Shown: positions 17,355 through 25,253, numbered from the stretch's first letter. The stretch: 28,481 nt of DNA from JBBKWQ01 sp037969115 (GCA_037969115.1 JBBKWQ010000324.1:1-28481), one strand, 5' to 3'. The notes: generated by a model from the letters alone, not told the origin. A program made the numbers and translations.

Positions 17355-17371
17355 GTTTCATGACACGAAAC
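17355..17371. promoter_or_regulatory. Probable IclR operator
   Basis: GTTTCATG-A-CACGAAAC is a 17-bp quasi-palindrome (8-bp half-sites GTTTCATG and GTTTCGTG, one difference, 1-bp centre). It sits in the 59-bp gap between the regulator and the divergent aldolase gene, where it could control both. Confidence 0.6.
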
Positions 17372-17391
17372 ACAAAGCAGGACGGACACGA

Positions 17392-18204
17392 ATGACCGAT
17401 CTCGTCGCCATCAAGCCCGCGATCAACCTTGCGAAGACCGCAGGCGCGCTCGACGCCCCCGATCGATCGATCTACTCGGCTGAGGAGTGGGAGACCCGCG
17501 TCGAACTCGCAGCCCTGTATCGGGCGGTCGACCGCTACGGGATGAGCGATCTGGTCAACGGTGCCATCGGCGCCCGCGTGCCCGGCACCGGCCACCACTA
17601 CGTCACCCATCCGTATGGGATGTACTGGGAGGAGGCGACCGCCTCGAGCTTCATCACGATCCACCCCGACGGCACACCCGTCCACGACGACGAGCGGTGG
17701 ACCAACGACGGCGCGGTGAACCTGTGTCGTTGGATCTTCGGCGCACGACCCGACATCAACTTCTTCGTCCACGGGCACGACGAGCCGATCGCCGCCGTCG
17801 GGTCGATCGAGTGCGGTCTGCTGTGGATCAACCAGCCGGCGGTGTACCTCGGCCACATGCTCGGCTACCTCGAGTACGAGTTCGAGGAGGACGAGTCCTT
17901 CGGCGAGCGCTTTGCCTCGTCGGCTGCGGCACACAATCTTCTCATCAGTCGGAACCACGGTCACTACTCGTTCGGGCGCGTGGCGGCCGAGGCCTTCTTC
18001 CGGGCGTACTTCCTGCGCCAAGCCTGCGACGTTCAGATCCGGGCGATGTCAACCGGCGACCAACTTCACCTCATCTCCGAGGCCGAGGTCACCCGCTTCC
18101 AGCAACAGATGTACGCGTCGCCGCACTACAACTACGACGGCGCCACCGAATGGCCGGGCCTGCTCCGCAAGCTCGACCGTGAATGCCCCGGCTACGACCA
18201 GTGA
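17392..18204 (+). CDS. Class II aldolase/adducin-family protein, 270 aa
   Basis: The protein has the class II aldolase head-group layout. Probable zinc ligands are His127 and His129 (FFVHGHDE) and His189 (NHGHYS). Before them come ITIHPDGTPV and WTNDGAVNL, where the family places its substrate-binding segments. Known members cleave or decarboxylate phosphorylated sugar acids and hydroxy-acids using Zn2+; some are used in other retro-aldol steps. It starts at ATG 17392 with a weak GCAGGA site, is divergent from the IclR gene, and its end overlaps the dioxygenase start, so the two are translationally coupled. Substrate is unknown; the partner dioxygenase hints at a quaternary amine or hydroxylated acid. 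Cytoplasmic. Confidence 0.88.
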   Translation: MTDLVAIKPAINLAKTAGALDAPDRSIYSAEEWETRVELAALYRAVDRYGMSDLVNGAIGARVPGTGHHYVTHPYGMYWEEATASSFITIHPDGTPVHDDERWTNDGAVNLCRWIFGARPDINFFVHGHDEPIAAVGSIECGLLWINQPAVYLGHMLGYLEYEFEEDESFGERFASSAAAHNLLISRNHGHYSFGRVAAEAFFRAYFLRQACDVQIRAMSTGDQLHLISEAEVTRFQQQMYASPHYNYDGATEWPGLLRKLDRECPGYDQ

Positions 18205-19403
18205 GCGGCACCGGGCTGATCGCCGCAGTGCCCACTCCGGACTTCGTCACGTATTCGGCCGACCCATCCATCGCCGACGCAACGCTCCACGACCGGTGGG
18301 TCGAGGTCGGGTGGACCAACGGTGACACCGCTCGTTTCCACAACATCTGGCTAGCCGACAATGCCGCCGACACCGGGGCGATCGACCCGCACTCGCACGA
18401 GAAGCTCATCGACATCGCTGACCTTCAGGCCGACATGAGACCGCTGGATGTGTCGGTGAGCGCGCAGGGCGCTCTGATCGTGATCTGGGACGTGAACCGC
18501 AGCACCCACTACCACCAGGGCTGGCTCCGAGCCCATCGCTACGACCCGGCCCCCCAGAACGATTCGGAACCACGTCGACTGTGGGACGCGTCGAGTCAGA
18601 TCGACCTGCCGATCTTCGACTGGTCCGATGTCGAGCACGATCCGGACACGAGACTGCAGTTCCTCACCACGGTGCGCTCGTTCGGCCTGGTCATCCTCGT
18701 CGACGGCCCGACAACCTTGCCGGACTTCCAGCGGCGGATCCAACAGATCCTGATCGTGCGCAACATGAACTGGGGCATGTTCTTCGACGTCCTCTACGAA
18801 CCCGACGGCAAGTACATCTCCAACAAGGGGGTCGACATCGCGCCCCACACCGACGGCCCAACCCGCGAGCACATGCCCGGGGTGATGTGCTTCCACTGCC
18901 TGGACAACACTGTGGCGGGCGGCGACAGCTTCTGGGTCGACGGCTTCCACATCGCCGACCAACTCGAGGCGGACGACCCCGAGGCCTACCGCCTTCTCAG
19001 CACCATCCCGTGGCGCACCGCCGACCGCAGCCCCGACAGCGCCTACGCACACGACGCCCCCCTGATCTGTCTCGATCACGCCGGCCGTCCGAGCGAGATC
19101 CGCGATACCCACTGGCTCCGCGAGCCGCTGGTCACGGACTTCGAGCTCGTCGAGCCGATGTACCGTGCGTATCGGGCGTGGTCGGAGCGCACGCGCGACC
19201 CGGCCAGCCAGATCCACCATCGCCTCGAACCGAGGCAGACGGCGATCATCGACAACCGTCGAGTACTCCACGCGCGCGGTCCCTACGACGAGACCCCAGG
19301 CGGCCATCGCCACATGCACGCCTGCTACAGCGAACGCGAAGAGCTCGACTCGGCGATCCGCATCATCACCCGCACTCGGGCCGGTCCGAACGGTTCAACG
19401 TGA
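18183..19403 (+). CDS. 2-oxoglutarate/Fe(II) dioxygenase, gamma-butyrobetaine hydroxylase/TauD-like, 406 aa
   Basis: The N-terminal ~100 residues (DRWVEVGWTNGDTARFHNIWLADN) match the small zinc-binding-type domain found at the start of gamma-butyrobetaine hydroxylases. The TauD-like catalytic domain follows. The iron facial triad is visible: His222-x-Asp224 (IAPHTDGPTRE) and distal His363 (VLHARGPY), followed by an Arg-rich GGHRHMHACYSERE segment for 2-oxoglutarate. Length fits the family. The start may be ATG 18183 (22-bp overlap with the aldolase) or GTG 18201, whose GTGA overlap is typical of coupling. Known relatives hydroxylate gamma-butyrobetaine or trimethyllysine; here the true substrate is unknown. 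Its TGA overlaps the next start (GTGA at 19400). Confidence 0.9.
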   Translation: MPRLRPVSGTGLIAAVPTPDFVTYSADPSIADATLHDRWVEVGWTNGDTARFHNIWLADNAADTGAIDPHSHEKLIDIADLQADMRPLDVSVSAQGALIVIWDVNRSTHYHQGWLRAHRYDPAPQNDSEPRRLWDASSQIDLPIFDWSDVEHDPDTRLQFLTTVRSFGLVILVDGPTTLPDFQRRIQQILIVRNMNWGMFFDVLYEPDGKYISNKGVDIAPHTDGPTREHMPGVMCFHCLDNTVAGGDSFWVDGFHIADQLEADDPEAYRLLSTIPWRTADRSPDSAYAHDAPLICLDHAGRPSEIRDTHWLREPLVTDFELVEPMYRAYRAWSERTRDPASQIHHRLEPRQTAIIDNRRVLHARGPYDETPGGHRHMHACYSEREELDSAIRIITRTRAGPNGST

Positions 19404-20108
19404 AGATCATCAAGCTGTCCACGTACGTCGTCTCGCTCGATCGGAACATGGTCAACACCCGCTACGTCAGCGACGACTCCCTGGCCGTCGACCTCGAAAC
19501 CACCATCCTCCGCCTCGAGACCGACAACGGCATCGTCGGCTGGGGCGAGACCTGCACCGCGCCGTCGTACTACCTCCCGACGCTCGCCTCCGGCGCACGG
19601 GCCGCCATCGACCACGTCAGTCCGCTCATTCTCGGCTCCGACCCGACACGGGTGAACGATGTGATGTGCCGCATCGACGAGGCGATGCGCGGCCAGCCCC
19701 CGGCCAAGTCTGCGATCGAGATGGCACTGTGGGACCTCGCCGGCAAGGTGCACGGCGTCGCGCTCGTCGACATGTGGGGCCGAAACCGCCGACCATCGAG
19801 CTCAGGGCTACCGCCTGTTCCAACAGAAGATCGGTCAGGGCACGGCGGCAGACGAGATTGCCCGAATAACCGCGTTGGAGGCCGACCGACGCGTCGACGA
19901 GGTGTTCTGGTACGACCCCAACCGAGCCTGGTCCATCGGGCACGCGATGAAGATTCTTCCCGCGCCGTGCTGGGCCGCTGTATCGCACCACACCGCACGA
20001 CCGACCCGGGGCCGACGCGCTCGACCCGGACGGCATGGCAATCGCGACACGACTGACGAAGACGGTCGCCCGCAGCACCGACAAGTTGCTCGCCCAGGTA
20101 TTCATTGA
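19400..20108 (+). pseudogene. Broken enolase-superfamily (mandelate racemase/muconate lactonizing type) gene
   Basis: It starts at GTG 19400 in a GTGA overlap with the dioxygenase stop. About 128 codons encode a good MR/MLE capping domain (VKIIKLSTYVVSLDRN, LRLETDNGIVGWGETC, KSAIEMALWDLAGK, ending VDMWGR). The frame then turns to noise near 19785. In another frame, from 19797, the barrel resumes as AQGYRLFQQKIG and YDPNRAWSIGHAMKIL, so about 25 codons are missing and the frame has changed. Family resemblance is lost after about 19960; the downstream barrel with its remaining metal ligands and catalytic bases is absent. A stretch in the third frame (20014-20140, LLAQVFIDVAGL) is unrecognised. 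Intact relatives racemise or dehydrate hydroxy-acids, prolines and betaines. It cannot be functional as sequenced. Confidence 0.82.
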
Positions 20109-20178
20109 CGTCGCTGGCCTTGACGACCGATGGGCGGGCCGGTCTCGGAATCGGTGACGACTGGCGACCCGAGTCGCT

Positions 20179-20202
20179 CGCCGTTGGGTGCGTTCAACGG
20201 CG
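20179..20202 (-). terminator. Terminator hairpin after the 12-helix membrane protein
   Basis: CGCCGTTG (20179-20186) pairs perfectly with CAACGGCG (20195-20202) around an 8-base loop, beginning 7 bp after the stop of the minus-strand gene. It could also end the plus-strand pseudogene transcript. No T run. Confidence 0.6.
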
Positions 20203-20208
20203 GCTGGA

Positions 20209-21465
20209 TCAGCTTCCGGTTGCAGTGGGTTCGGCGACGGTCGTCGCGCGGAGCTCGGCGAGGTAAACGACCAGCGCGAACAGGAGCGAGAGGCCCATGA
20301 TCGGGGCGAAGATCTGCTTGAGGAGCGATGTCGTCGTGAGGAGGCCGAGTGCGAAACCGGCGAGCCCGACGTTGACGCCAGCCCACAGCACCTTGTTGGC
20401 GAGCGCCACCCGTGGCGAGGTCAGCCTCAAAGCGAGGACGCCGAACATGATGTTGGTCATCACCCCGATGAACATGGTGTGATCGAACGCCAGCAGCAGC
20501 CCTTCCTGTGACTCGGTGAGGACCTCGAAGTCGATCACGTCGCGGATGATCCACGACACGAGCACGGTGAGCAGGACGAGGTAGACGACCAGGAACAGCA
20601 GTGCGAAGCGCGGGAACAACCCGACACCGGCGCCTCGCCATCCGTCGGGCGTCAACATCGATCGCGAGCGCCAGAGCAACGTCAACAGCGCGCCGATCAT
20701 CAGCAGGTTGGCCGGACCCGCGAGCTGCTCGTCGGTTCCGGTGACGAAGGCGATGTTGATGACGATCCCGGCGACGAACAGCAACCACATCTGAACGGAT
20801 CCGGCGCGACCGTCGTCATCGTCGTGGAGCAGCCACTCGACGACAGCGAAGCCCGCGACGAGCAGGTAGCCGATCACCATCGCCGGCGGGTGAGCGTCGG
20901 CGAAGCGGCCCGCTGTCTCGTCATCGAGACCGGGCACCTCTCCGTTCGCGGTGTAGAGACCGAGGAGGATCCCGAACACCGCACCGATCAGGAGCGAGAT
21001 CCAGGCAAGAAGCAGCCCGAGCCGAGCCGCGCTCGACGATTCGTAAGCCCGGTAGCTGTTGACGAACCACGTGAGCATCCAGATGACCACGACGAACAGG
21101 ACGGTCCCGAAGATCGGACGCTGGATCCGGTCGTCGAAGATCGAGTCGCCCGCCAGGAACGCCAGCACGTAGAGCACGACCGCACCGATCAACGACCAGG
21201 CCATGGTGGTGACCGTGCGTCGCTCGTCGGCGGCGACTTCACGACCTTCGGAGTACATCAAGAACGCGATGCCGGCGACACCGAGCGTGATCCAGCCGAG
21301 TGTGCCGCTGTGCACGTGGCTCATGAGCACGTCGTGTTCAGGCTCCCAGATGTCCGTGCCATTCAGAATCCCGATGACGATCGTGTATATGAAGATCGTT
21401 GCGGCCGCGGTCAACGTGATGCGCGAGGCCTGGGCGAGCCCGGAGCTCGGTGCGAATCCTGACAT
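20209..21465 (-). CDS. 12-helix membrane protein, heme-copper oxidase subunit I-like, 418 aa
   Basis: Twelve hydrophobic segments cover almost the whole length, as in subunit I of heme-copper oxidases and NO reductases (CcoN/NorB/COX1). His residues fall where such proteins carry heme ligands: His50 and His52 at the start of helix 2 (MSHVHSGTLGW), a His at the start of helix 6 (DAHPPAMVIGYL), and a His in helix 10 (FDHTMFIGVMTN). The Tyr and extra copper His of canonical oxidases are not obvious. I chose ATG 21465 with GGGGG upstream over a TTG two codons earlier. It follows a cytochrome c lipoprotein gene by 80 bp on the same strand, which supports a redox role. It may be a divergent electron-transfer subunit; activity is unproven. 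Confidence 0.8.
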   Translation of the reverse strand: MSGFAPSSGLAQASRITLTAAATIFIYTIVIGILNGTDIWEPEHDVLMSHVHSGTLGWITLGVAGIAFLMYSEGREVAADERRTVTTMAWSLIGAVVLYVLAFLAGDSIFDDRIQRPIFGTVLFVVVIWMLTWFVNSYRAYESSSAARLGLLLAWISLLIGAVFGILLGLYTANGEVPGLDDETAGRFADAHPPAMVIGYLLVAGFAVVEWLLHDDDDGRAGSVQMWLLFVAGIVINIAFVTGTDEQLAGPANLLMIGALLTLLWRSRSMLTPDGWRGAGVGLFPRFALLFLVVYLVLLTVLVSWIIRDVIDFEVLTESQEGLLLAFDHTMFIGVMTNIMFGVLALRLTSPRVALANKVLWAGVNVGLAGFALGLLTTTSLLKQIFAPIMGLSLLFALVVYLAELRATTVAEPTATGS

Positions 21466-21545
21466 GGCCAAACCCCCGCTACGACGATGTGTTTTGCGGA
21501 GCGTAGTTCAGAATCGACCACACCGAATTCCGTCCGATGCGGCGC

Positions 21546-21965
21546 TCACTCGTCGGGGACGCCGCACGCCTCCAACTCGGTGGCCTGGTCGCCGCCGCCG
21601 TACTCGACCCGTTCGAACGCCGCAACGGCCGCGATCTCGTCCGGCGTCAACGTCTTGGCGTGTTCCGGCATCACCTTCGTGACGAGTGCGTCGTTGGCGC
21701 CGTAGGTCGGCCCGTATTCGGTCTTCCAACGCTCGCTTCCCAACGCGATCCATGCCTGCTGATCCACGCAGTCCGGCCACGTCTCGAGAACGTCAGACAG
21801 TGAGGGCCCGACCCCGCCCTGGCCGCGGTTCCCGTGACACGCCGAGCACCGGTCGCCATAGACGCCGCGCCCGGCGCGGAGAGACTCCGACGTGGCTGAC
21901 CCCGGACCGCAGCCGACAGCAATGACGACCATGACGGCGACCACCGCCCCGACGTGCCTGATCAC
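21546..21965 (-). CDS. Cytochrome c lipoprotein, 139 aa
   Basis: The protein opens with a short signal peptide and lipobox ending VGC (Cys19 would be lipidated). One class I heme-binding motif, Cys40-Ser-Ala-Cys43-His44, and a likely axial Met99 (KVMPEH) define a monoheme cytochrome c. A helix (LTPDEIAAVAAFERVEY) closes the fold. The start is GTG 21965 with no clear ribosome site. The mature protein should sit on the outer face of the membrane and pass electrons, presumably to the 12-helix protein encoded just downstream. Two extra Cys (66 and one near the C-terminus) could form a disulfide. Confidence 0.92.
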   Translation of the reverse strand: MIRHVGAVVAVMVVIAVGCGPGSATSESLRAGRGVYGDRCSACHGNRGQGGVGPSLSDVLETWPDCVDQQAWIALGSERWKTEYGPTYGANDALVTKVMPEHAKTLTPDEIAAVAAFERVEYGGGDQATELEACGVPDE

Positions 21966-22094
21966 GAGAACAACATAATGCAGCGAGGTGCGTCACAACA
22001 TCGCCCGAATCCGAGTGCCCTCACGGGCACGCTCTCGATGGTGAACCGAACATGGCCGCTGGCTTGTCGAGCCCGGTGGTGTAGCAGCGCACCC

Positions 22095-22113
22095 ACCCGC
22101 GCACCAGGCGGGT
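22095..22113 (-). terminator. Weak terminator hairpin after the nucleoside hydrolase pseudogene
   Basis: ACCCGC (22095-22100) pairs with GCGGGT (22108-22113) around a 7-base loop, 23 bp after the pseudogene stop on its strand. A second short hairpin, GTGCCC-TCAC-GGGCAC, lies at 22015-22030. Confidence 0.4.
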
Positions 22114-22136
22114 CGAGTGGGAGCGCTTGTGCGCGT

Positions 22137-23446
22137 CTATGGGCAGGTCTCGGCGTCGACCCCGAGGTCGGACGCCGCAGCACCGAGCGCCTCACATGCT
22201 GCGTTCATCGCCTCGACCTCGTCGTCGGGCTCCCAGAGGCTGCTCAGCTGCTCGGCCGGATCGCGAGTTGCGATCTCGGCGAGGCGCACGTCGGTGGTCT
22301 CAATCAGCGCATTGACCGCGGCGACGTAGTCGTCGTGTTCGCTGCGGACCGATGCTGGCGGATCGAGCTCGCGAAGGGCGGCTCGGAATGTCTGCAAGTG
22401 TTCGTCCGCCCCGGTCCAGAACCCGGCGAAGAACGCTCGAATCGTGGCGGCGTCCTCCGGTGTCAGTGCGCCGGTCTCGGCTCGCTTCTCGATCGCCTCC
22501 AGTTCCTGTTCGAGCGGCGCCTGGAAGAGTGACTCGGTTGCGTCGCTCATTTCGGCGACGATCGCTTCCACCGCCAGGAAATACTGGGTTGCGTCGTTCG
22601 ACGCAGCTGAAATCGCGGGACGCCCCACGCCGCCGTTCAGGGTCGTCAGCAGTTCGCGCTCGAAGCGCTCACGGTCGGCGGCAACCGCGATTCTCACCGT
22701 CGCCCCGCTCGTGTCGATGCGGGTTCGGCCTTGTTCCACGCCATCGACGTCGATGACGACCGGTTCGTTCTCGAAGGTCACCACTGTTGGATCGAACGCG
22801 GCTGCGGCGGCGAGCTCGTCCCAGAAGTAGAAACCGAACTCGTACGGTCCGACGCCGCAAACAGATCGTGCACGGCGTCAGCCGCTGCGGTGACCCGATT
22901 TCCGGTCAACGCGTCGAACCACGCCTTGGTCACCGGCACTGAGTTGGTCGCGTCGAGCGGCACCATTGTCACCGGAATGCCCGATCGGAGCACGATGTCG
23001 ACGGCGCTCGGATCGATGAAGTAGTTCCACTCCGCGACGCCGTTCGTCGCGTTGCCCTCGACATCGAGGGCACCACCCATCGACACGATCTCGGCGACGT
23101 GTTTCGGCGGATCGGGCCACTGGTCGATGGCGACTGCGAGGTTCGTGAGCGGGCCGAGGGCGATGATCGTCACCGGACCGTGGTCGGCGGCGATCGAGGC
23201 GAGAAGCTCGGCTGCGTCGGCATCGTCAACGACAGCATCGGTCGGCGCAAAGTCGAGGCCGTCGAGCCGGTCGGCGGCCTCCCGCCAGTCCGCCGGCCAC
23301 TCATTGCCGGCTCCGACGGTTTGCTGCTGTCCGCATGCGACCGTAATATCGGGCAGGCCGACGAGCGCCGGCAGCGCTCGGGTGTTCGCGACCCCTCGAT
23401 CGCAGTGCGACTCTCCGGTTACCGGTGTCAACGTTCGAACCCGCAT
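22137..23446 (-). pseudogene. Nucleoside hydrolase with missing N-terminus and a frameshift, fused to a helical C-terminal domain
   Basis: From ATG 23446 (GGGAGA ribosome site 5 bp upstream) the frame reads MRVRTLTPVTGESHC, which is already ~30 residues into a nucleoside hydrolase, so the N-terminal DxDxxxDD calcium-binding motif is missing. The core is present: ADHGPVTIIALGPLTN, then SMGGALDVEG, NGVAEWNYFIDP and VPLDATN. At 22845-22852, after HDLFAAS, one base is lost; the neighbouring frame continues correctly with YEFGFYFWDELAAAAAF and then VTFENEPVVIDVDG, which ends the enzyme. A ~150 aa acidic, helical domain follows to the stop at 22137. Intact enzymes cleave nucleosides to base and ribose. 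Without the Asp cluster it should be inactive. A sequencing error could explain the frameshift, but not the lost N-terminus. Confidence 0.85.
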
Positions 23447-23633
23447 GGCAGTCTCCCATCGATCTCCTCGACCAGACAGACGAGTTCGACCGCCACGCGG
23501 GTGACACCGATCGTGTTCGCACGGCCTCCCCGCTGAAGCGCTCGCCACTCGAACGGGCCTCGACACTGTTCGCGTGGACCTGCGCGTTCTCGCCCGCCGC
23601 TGGGTCTCGGCCGAAGTGAGTGTGATTCGCTGT

Positions 23634-23774
23634 CTATTTGTCGGCGGGTTCTTCGTCGACGGGTCGACGTCGAACGGTGATCTCAGTCGTTTTCGCCGGG
23701 CGTCTCCAGAGGAATAACGCACCGCCAGCCGAGCTGAGCAGGGCGAGCAGTTTCGCTTTCGACCAGCGAGTCAT
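23634..23774 (-). CDS. Small single-helix membrane protein, 46 aa
   Basis: The ATG at 23774 has GGGAGGG 5 bp upstream and overlaps the TGA of the preceding small gene (ATGA). The peptide MTRWSKAKLLALLSSAGG then ALFLWRR has one membrane helix flanked by basic residues, and a charged tail ending DEEPADK. No family is recognised. Coupling to the 40 aa gene points to a joint role. The neighbourhood suggests stress-related expression. Confidence 0.7.
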   Translation of the reverse strand: MTRWSKAKLLALLSSAGGALFLWRRPAKTTEITVRRRPVDEEPADK

Positions 23775-23893
23775 GATCCCTCCCGAGTGGAGTTGTCCGA
23801 ACTCCCGGTAGTCGCGGCCCGAGTGTTCGTGTTGTCGCGATCCAGGTTCGTCACGTTGATGGCGGTCTTTCGCGCTCGGTCGAACATTCCCAT
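23771..23893 (-). CDS. Tiny soluble protein, 40 aa
   Basis: The start is ATG 23893 with an AAAAGGAA site about 8 bp upstream; ATG 23887 is a fallback. The sequence opens MGMFDRARKTAINVTNLDRD and continues with a Thr/Asn/Ser-rich tail, which looks disordered. The stop overlaps the next start (ATGA). No family is recognised; the amphipathic opening resembles short stress-associated actinobacterial peptides in style only. Confidence 0.6.
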   Translation of the reverse strand: MGMFDRARKTAINVTNLDRDNTNTRAATTGSSDNSTREGS

Positions 23894-24330
23894 GTCGTGG
23901 TTCCTTTTCTTTCGTGCCAGCGGGATCCGACACATACCAAGGCAGGGTAGGGCATCCAGAACGAATCGGGGGAGAGCGCGGTCGGCCACACTTGTTCGAC
24001 GTTTGACCTGCTGAGCAACCTGGACCCGATAGCCCGGGACTGGCGACGTGTGCTCTGAAGTTCCCGTTCGGCCCAACCCGCCGCGGACACCCAGCTCTTG
24101 AACGCTTCGAGGATCGCCTGACTCGGGTCGAGGTGCATCTCGGTGACGAAAGTGGCGACGAGGATGGCAGCGGTGCCGACAACCGATGCCTGCTCGAGGC
24201 ACGCCCGGCGGGTATGCAGCCGGTCGTGGTCACCGACTTCGCGCGCGGCATGTCTGTGAAGAAGCGAGAGAACACCGCTTTGAGGGTTGGTGCGGGGTTT
24301 GGGGCAGTCGATTCCTGGGTATAGACGATC
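23894..24330. other. Intergenic region between divergent small-protein genes
   Basis: 437 bp. Its right end holds the stress-type promoter of the 51 aa gene (24297-24322). The left part must contain the promoter of the two tiny genes, but I find no convincing -35/-10 pair. A minus-strand frame with a possible ATG at 24138 could encode 95 aa, but it lacks a ribosome site and runs over the 40 aa gene, so I do not call it. Confidence 0.5.
24297..24322 (+). promoter_or_regulatory. SigB/SigF-type stress promoter
   Basis: GTTT (24297-24300), a 16-bp spacer and GGGTAT (24317-24322) match the known actinobacterial SigB/SigF consensus exactly. The start codon of the 51 aa gene is only 8 bp beyond the -10 box, so transcription should begin at or next to the ATG. 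A SigB/SigF-family sigma factor is encoded at 25274-26026. Confidence 0.7.
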
Positions 24331-24486
24331 ATGATCATTCTTGGACTTCTTCTGCTTCTGCTCGGTGCCGTGCTCTCCATTCCCCTGCTGTGGTCGGCTG
24401 GTGTCATCGTGCTCATCGTCGGACTCGCGCTGATGGTCGTTGGCCGGTCCGGGCGGCAGATCGGCGGGCGCGCTCACTATTGGTGA
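24331..24486 (+). CDS. DUF6131-like small membrane protein, 51 aa
   Basis: The peptide opens MIILGLLLLLLGAVLSIPLL, has a second helix (GVIVLIVGLALMVVG) and ends SGRQIGGRAHYW. Two helices with a basic Gly-rich tail ending in aromatic residues match what I know as DUF6131, a short actinobacterial membrane protein of unknown role. No ribosome site is present, which fits a leaderless transcript from the promoter just upstream. Confidence 0.8.
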   Translation: MIILGLLLLLLGAVLSIPLLWSAGVIVLIVGLALMVVGRSGRQIGGRAHYW

Positions 24487-24587
24487 GGCGCGCAGGTCAC
24501 CGCACGGGACACGTCGACTTCTGACCCGACACCGGAACGCCCGGACGCCCGGCGAGCGTCGCAAGTTGAATGTCTGCGAAGTTGGAT

Positions 24588-24613
24588 GTCTGGAATCTCT
24601 CGACATTGGGTAC
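24588..24613 (+). promoter_or_regulatory. Weaker SigB/SigF-type promoter candidate
   Basis: GTCT (24588-24591), a 16-bp spacer and GGGTAC (24608-24613) differ from the consensus by one base in each box but share the spacing of the promoter at 24297. The predicted transcript start is near 24620, at the foot of a hairpin. Confidence 0.4.
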
Positions 24614-24619
24614 AGGTAG

Positions 24620-24642
24620 TCGAGTCAGCCCTGCTGACTCGA
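24620..24642 (+). promoter_or_regulatory. 5'-UTR hairpin of the 191 aa membrane protein
   Basis: TCGAGTCAG (24620-24628) pairs with CTGACTCGA (24634-24642) around a 5-base loop. It lies 12 bp before the GGAG ribosome site and about where transcription from the preceding promoter would begin, so it may cap the 5' end of the mRNA. Confidence 0.45.
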
Positions 24643-24669
24643 TCGACCAGTTACGGAGAGATGACGCAG

Positions 24670-25245
24670 ATGAAGATCAAGTCGGACCGAACCGCAGCCG
24701 TTGACGAGCGCGAGCGCACGGTGACCACCCCGTCAACCATCGTCGGCGAAGCTGGAACCGATACATCCGCCCCGGTTGCGGTCGTCGACCACGCGGCCGT
24801 CGGGAGCGAGACCGTGCTCACCTCACGCACGACGAGTTTCGAGCCGGCGGCGATCGTGGCCAGTGTCGCTGCTATCGCGCTCTTGCTGCTCGGTGGCATC
24901 ACTGCCGCACGAGCCGGGTTCGACGGCAGCCTTGACGAGCCGGTCGTCACCGTCGCCCGCTACACGGCGACCGCATGGCTCGCGCTGATCGAGCTCGGGC
25001 TCGGTCTCGTGCTGTTGATCGCTGGGCTCACCCGCTCTCACAGCGCGATCCTGTTCCTCGGGATTGCTGGTGGAGTGGCGGCGCTTGTTGCCGTGTTCCA
25101 ACCCTCGGTCGGTGGTGGGTCGCTTGCCATCGAGCGTGAGTTCGCCGTGGTGGCTGCCATCGTGATGGGAGCGATCGTCGCCGCTGCACTGTTGCCCACG
25201 GCGAGGCGGAGCAGTGTCGTAAGACGAACGAGCGACGTGAACTGA
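24670..25245 (+). CDS. Four-helix membrane protein of unknown function, 191 aa
   Basis: ATG 24670 is 11 bp after GGAG; ATG 24661 is too close to that site. The first ~55 residues are polar and Thr/Glu-rich, likely cytoplasmic and disordered. Four helices follow: AAIVASVAAIALLLLGG, a second beginning TATAWLALIELGLG, a third AILFLGIAGGVAALVAVF and a fourth AVVAAIVMGAIVAAALL, then a basic tail. No family is recognised. It is convergent with the sigma factor gene, with a 28-bp gap, and its candidate promoter suggests control by that sigma factor. Confidence 0.82.
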   Translation: MKIKSDRTAAVDERERTVTTPSTIVGEAGTDTSAPVAVVDHAAVGSETVLTSRTTSFEPAAIVASVAAIALLLLGGITAARAGFDGSLDEPVVTVARYTATAWLALIELGLGLVLLIAGLTRSHSAILFLGIAGGVAALVAVFQPSVGGGSLAIEREFAVVAAIVMGAIVAAALLPTARRSSVVRRTSDVN

Positions 25246-25253
25246 ACGGACCG

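Noticed and set aside
23851..24138. Possible 95 aa minus-strand gene starting MHLDPSQAILEAF
   Set aside because: No ribosome site, overlaps the 40 aa gene in another frame, and its C-terminal half looks random.
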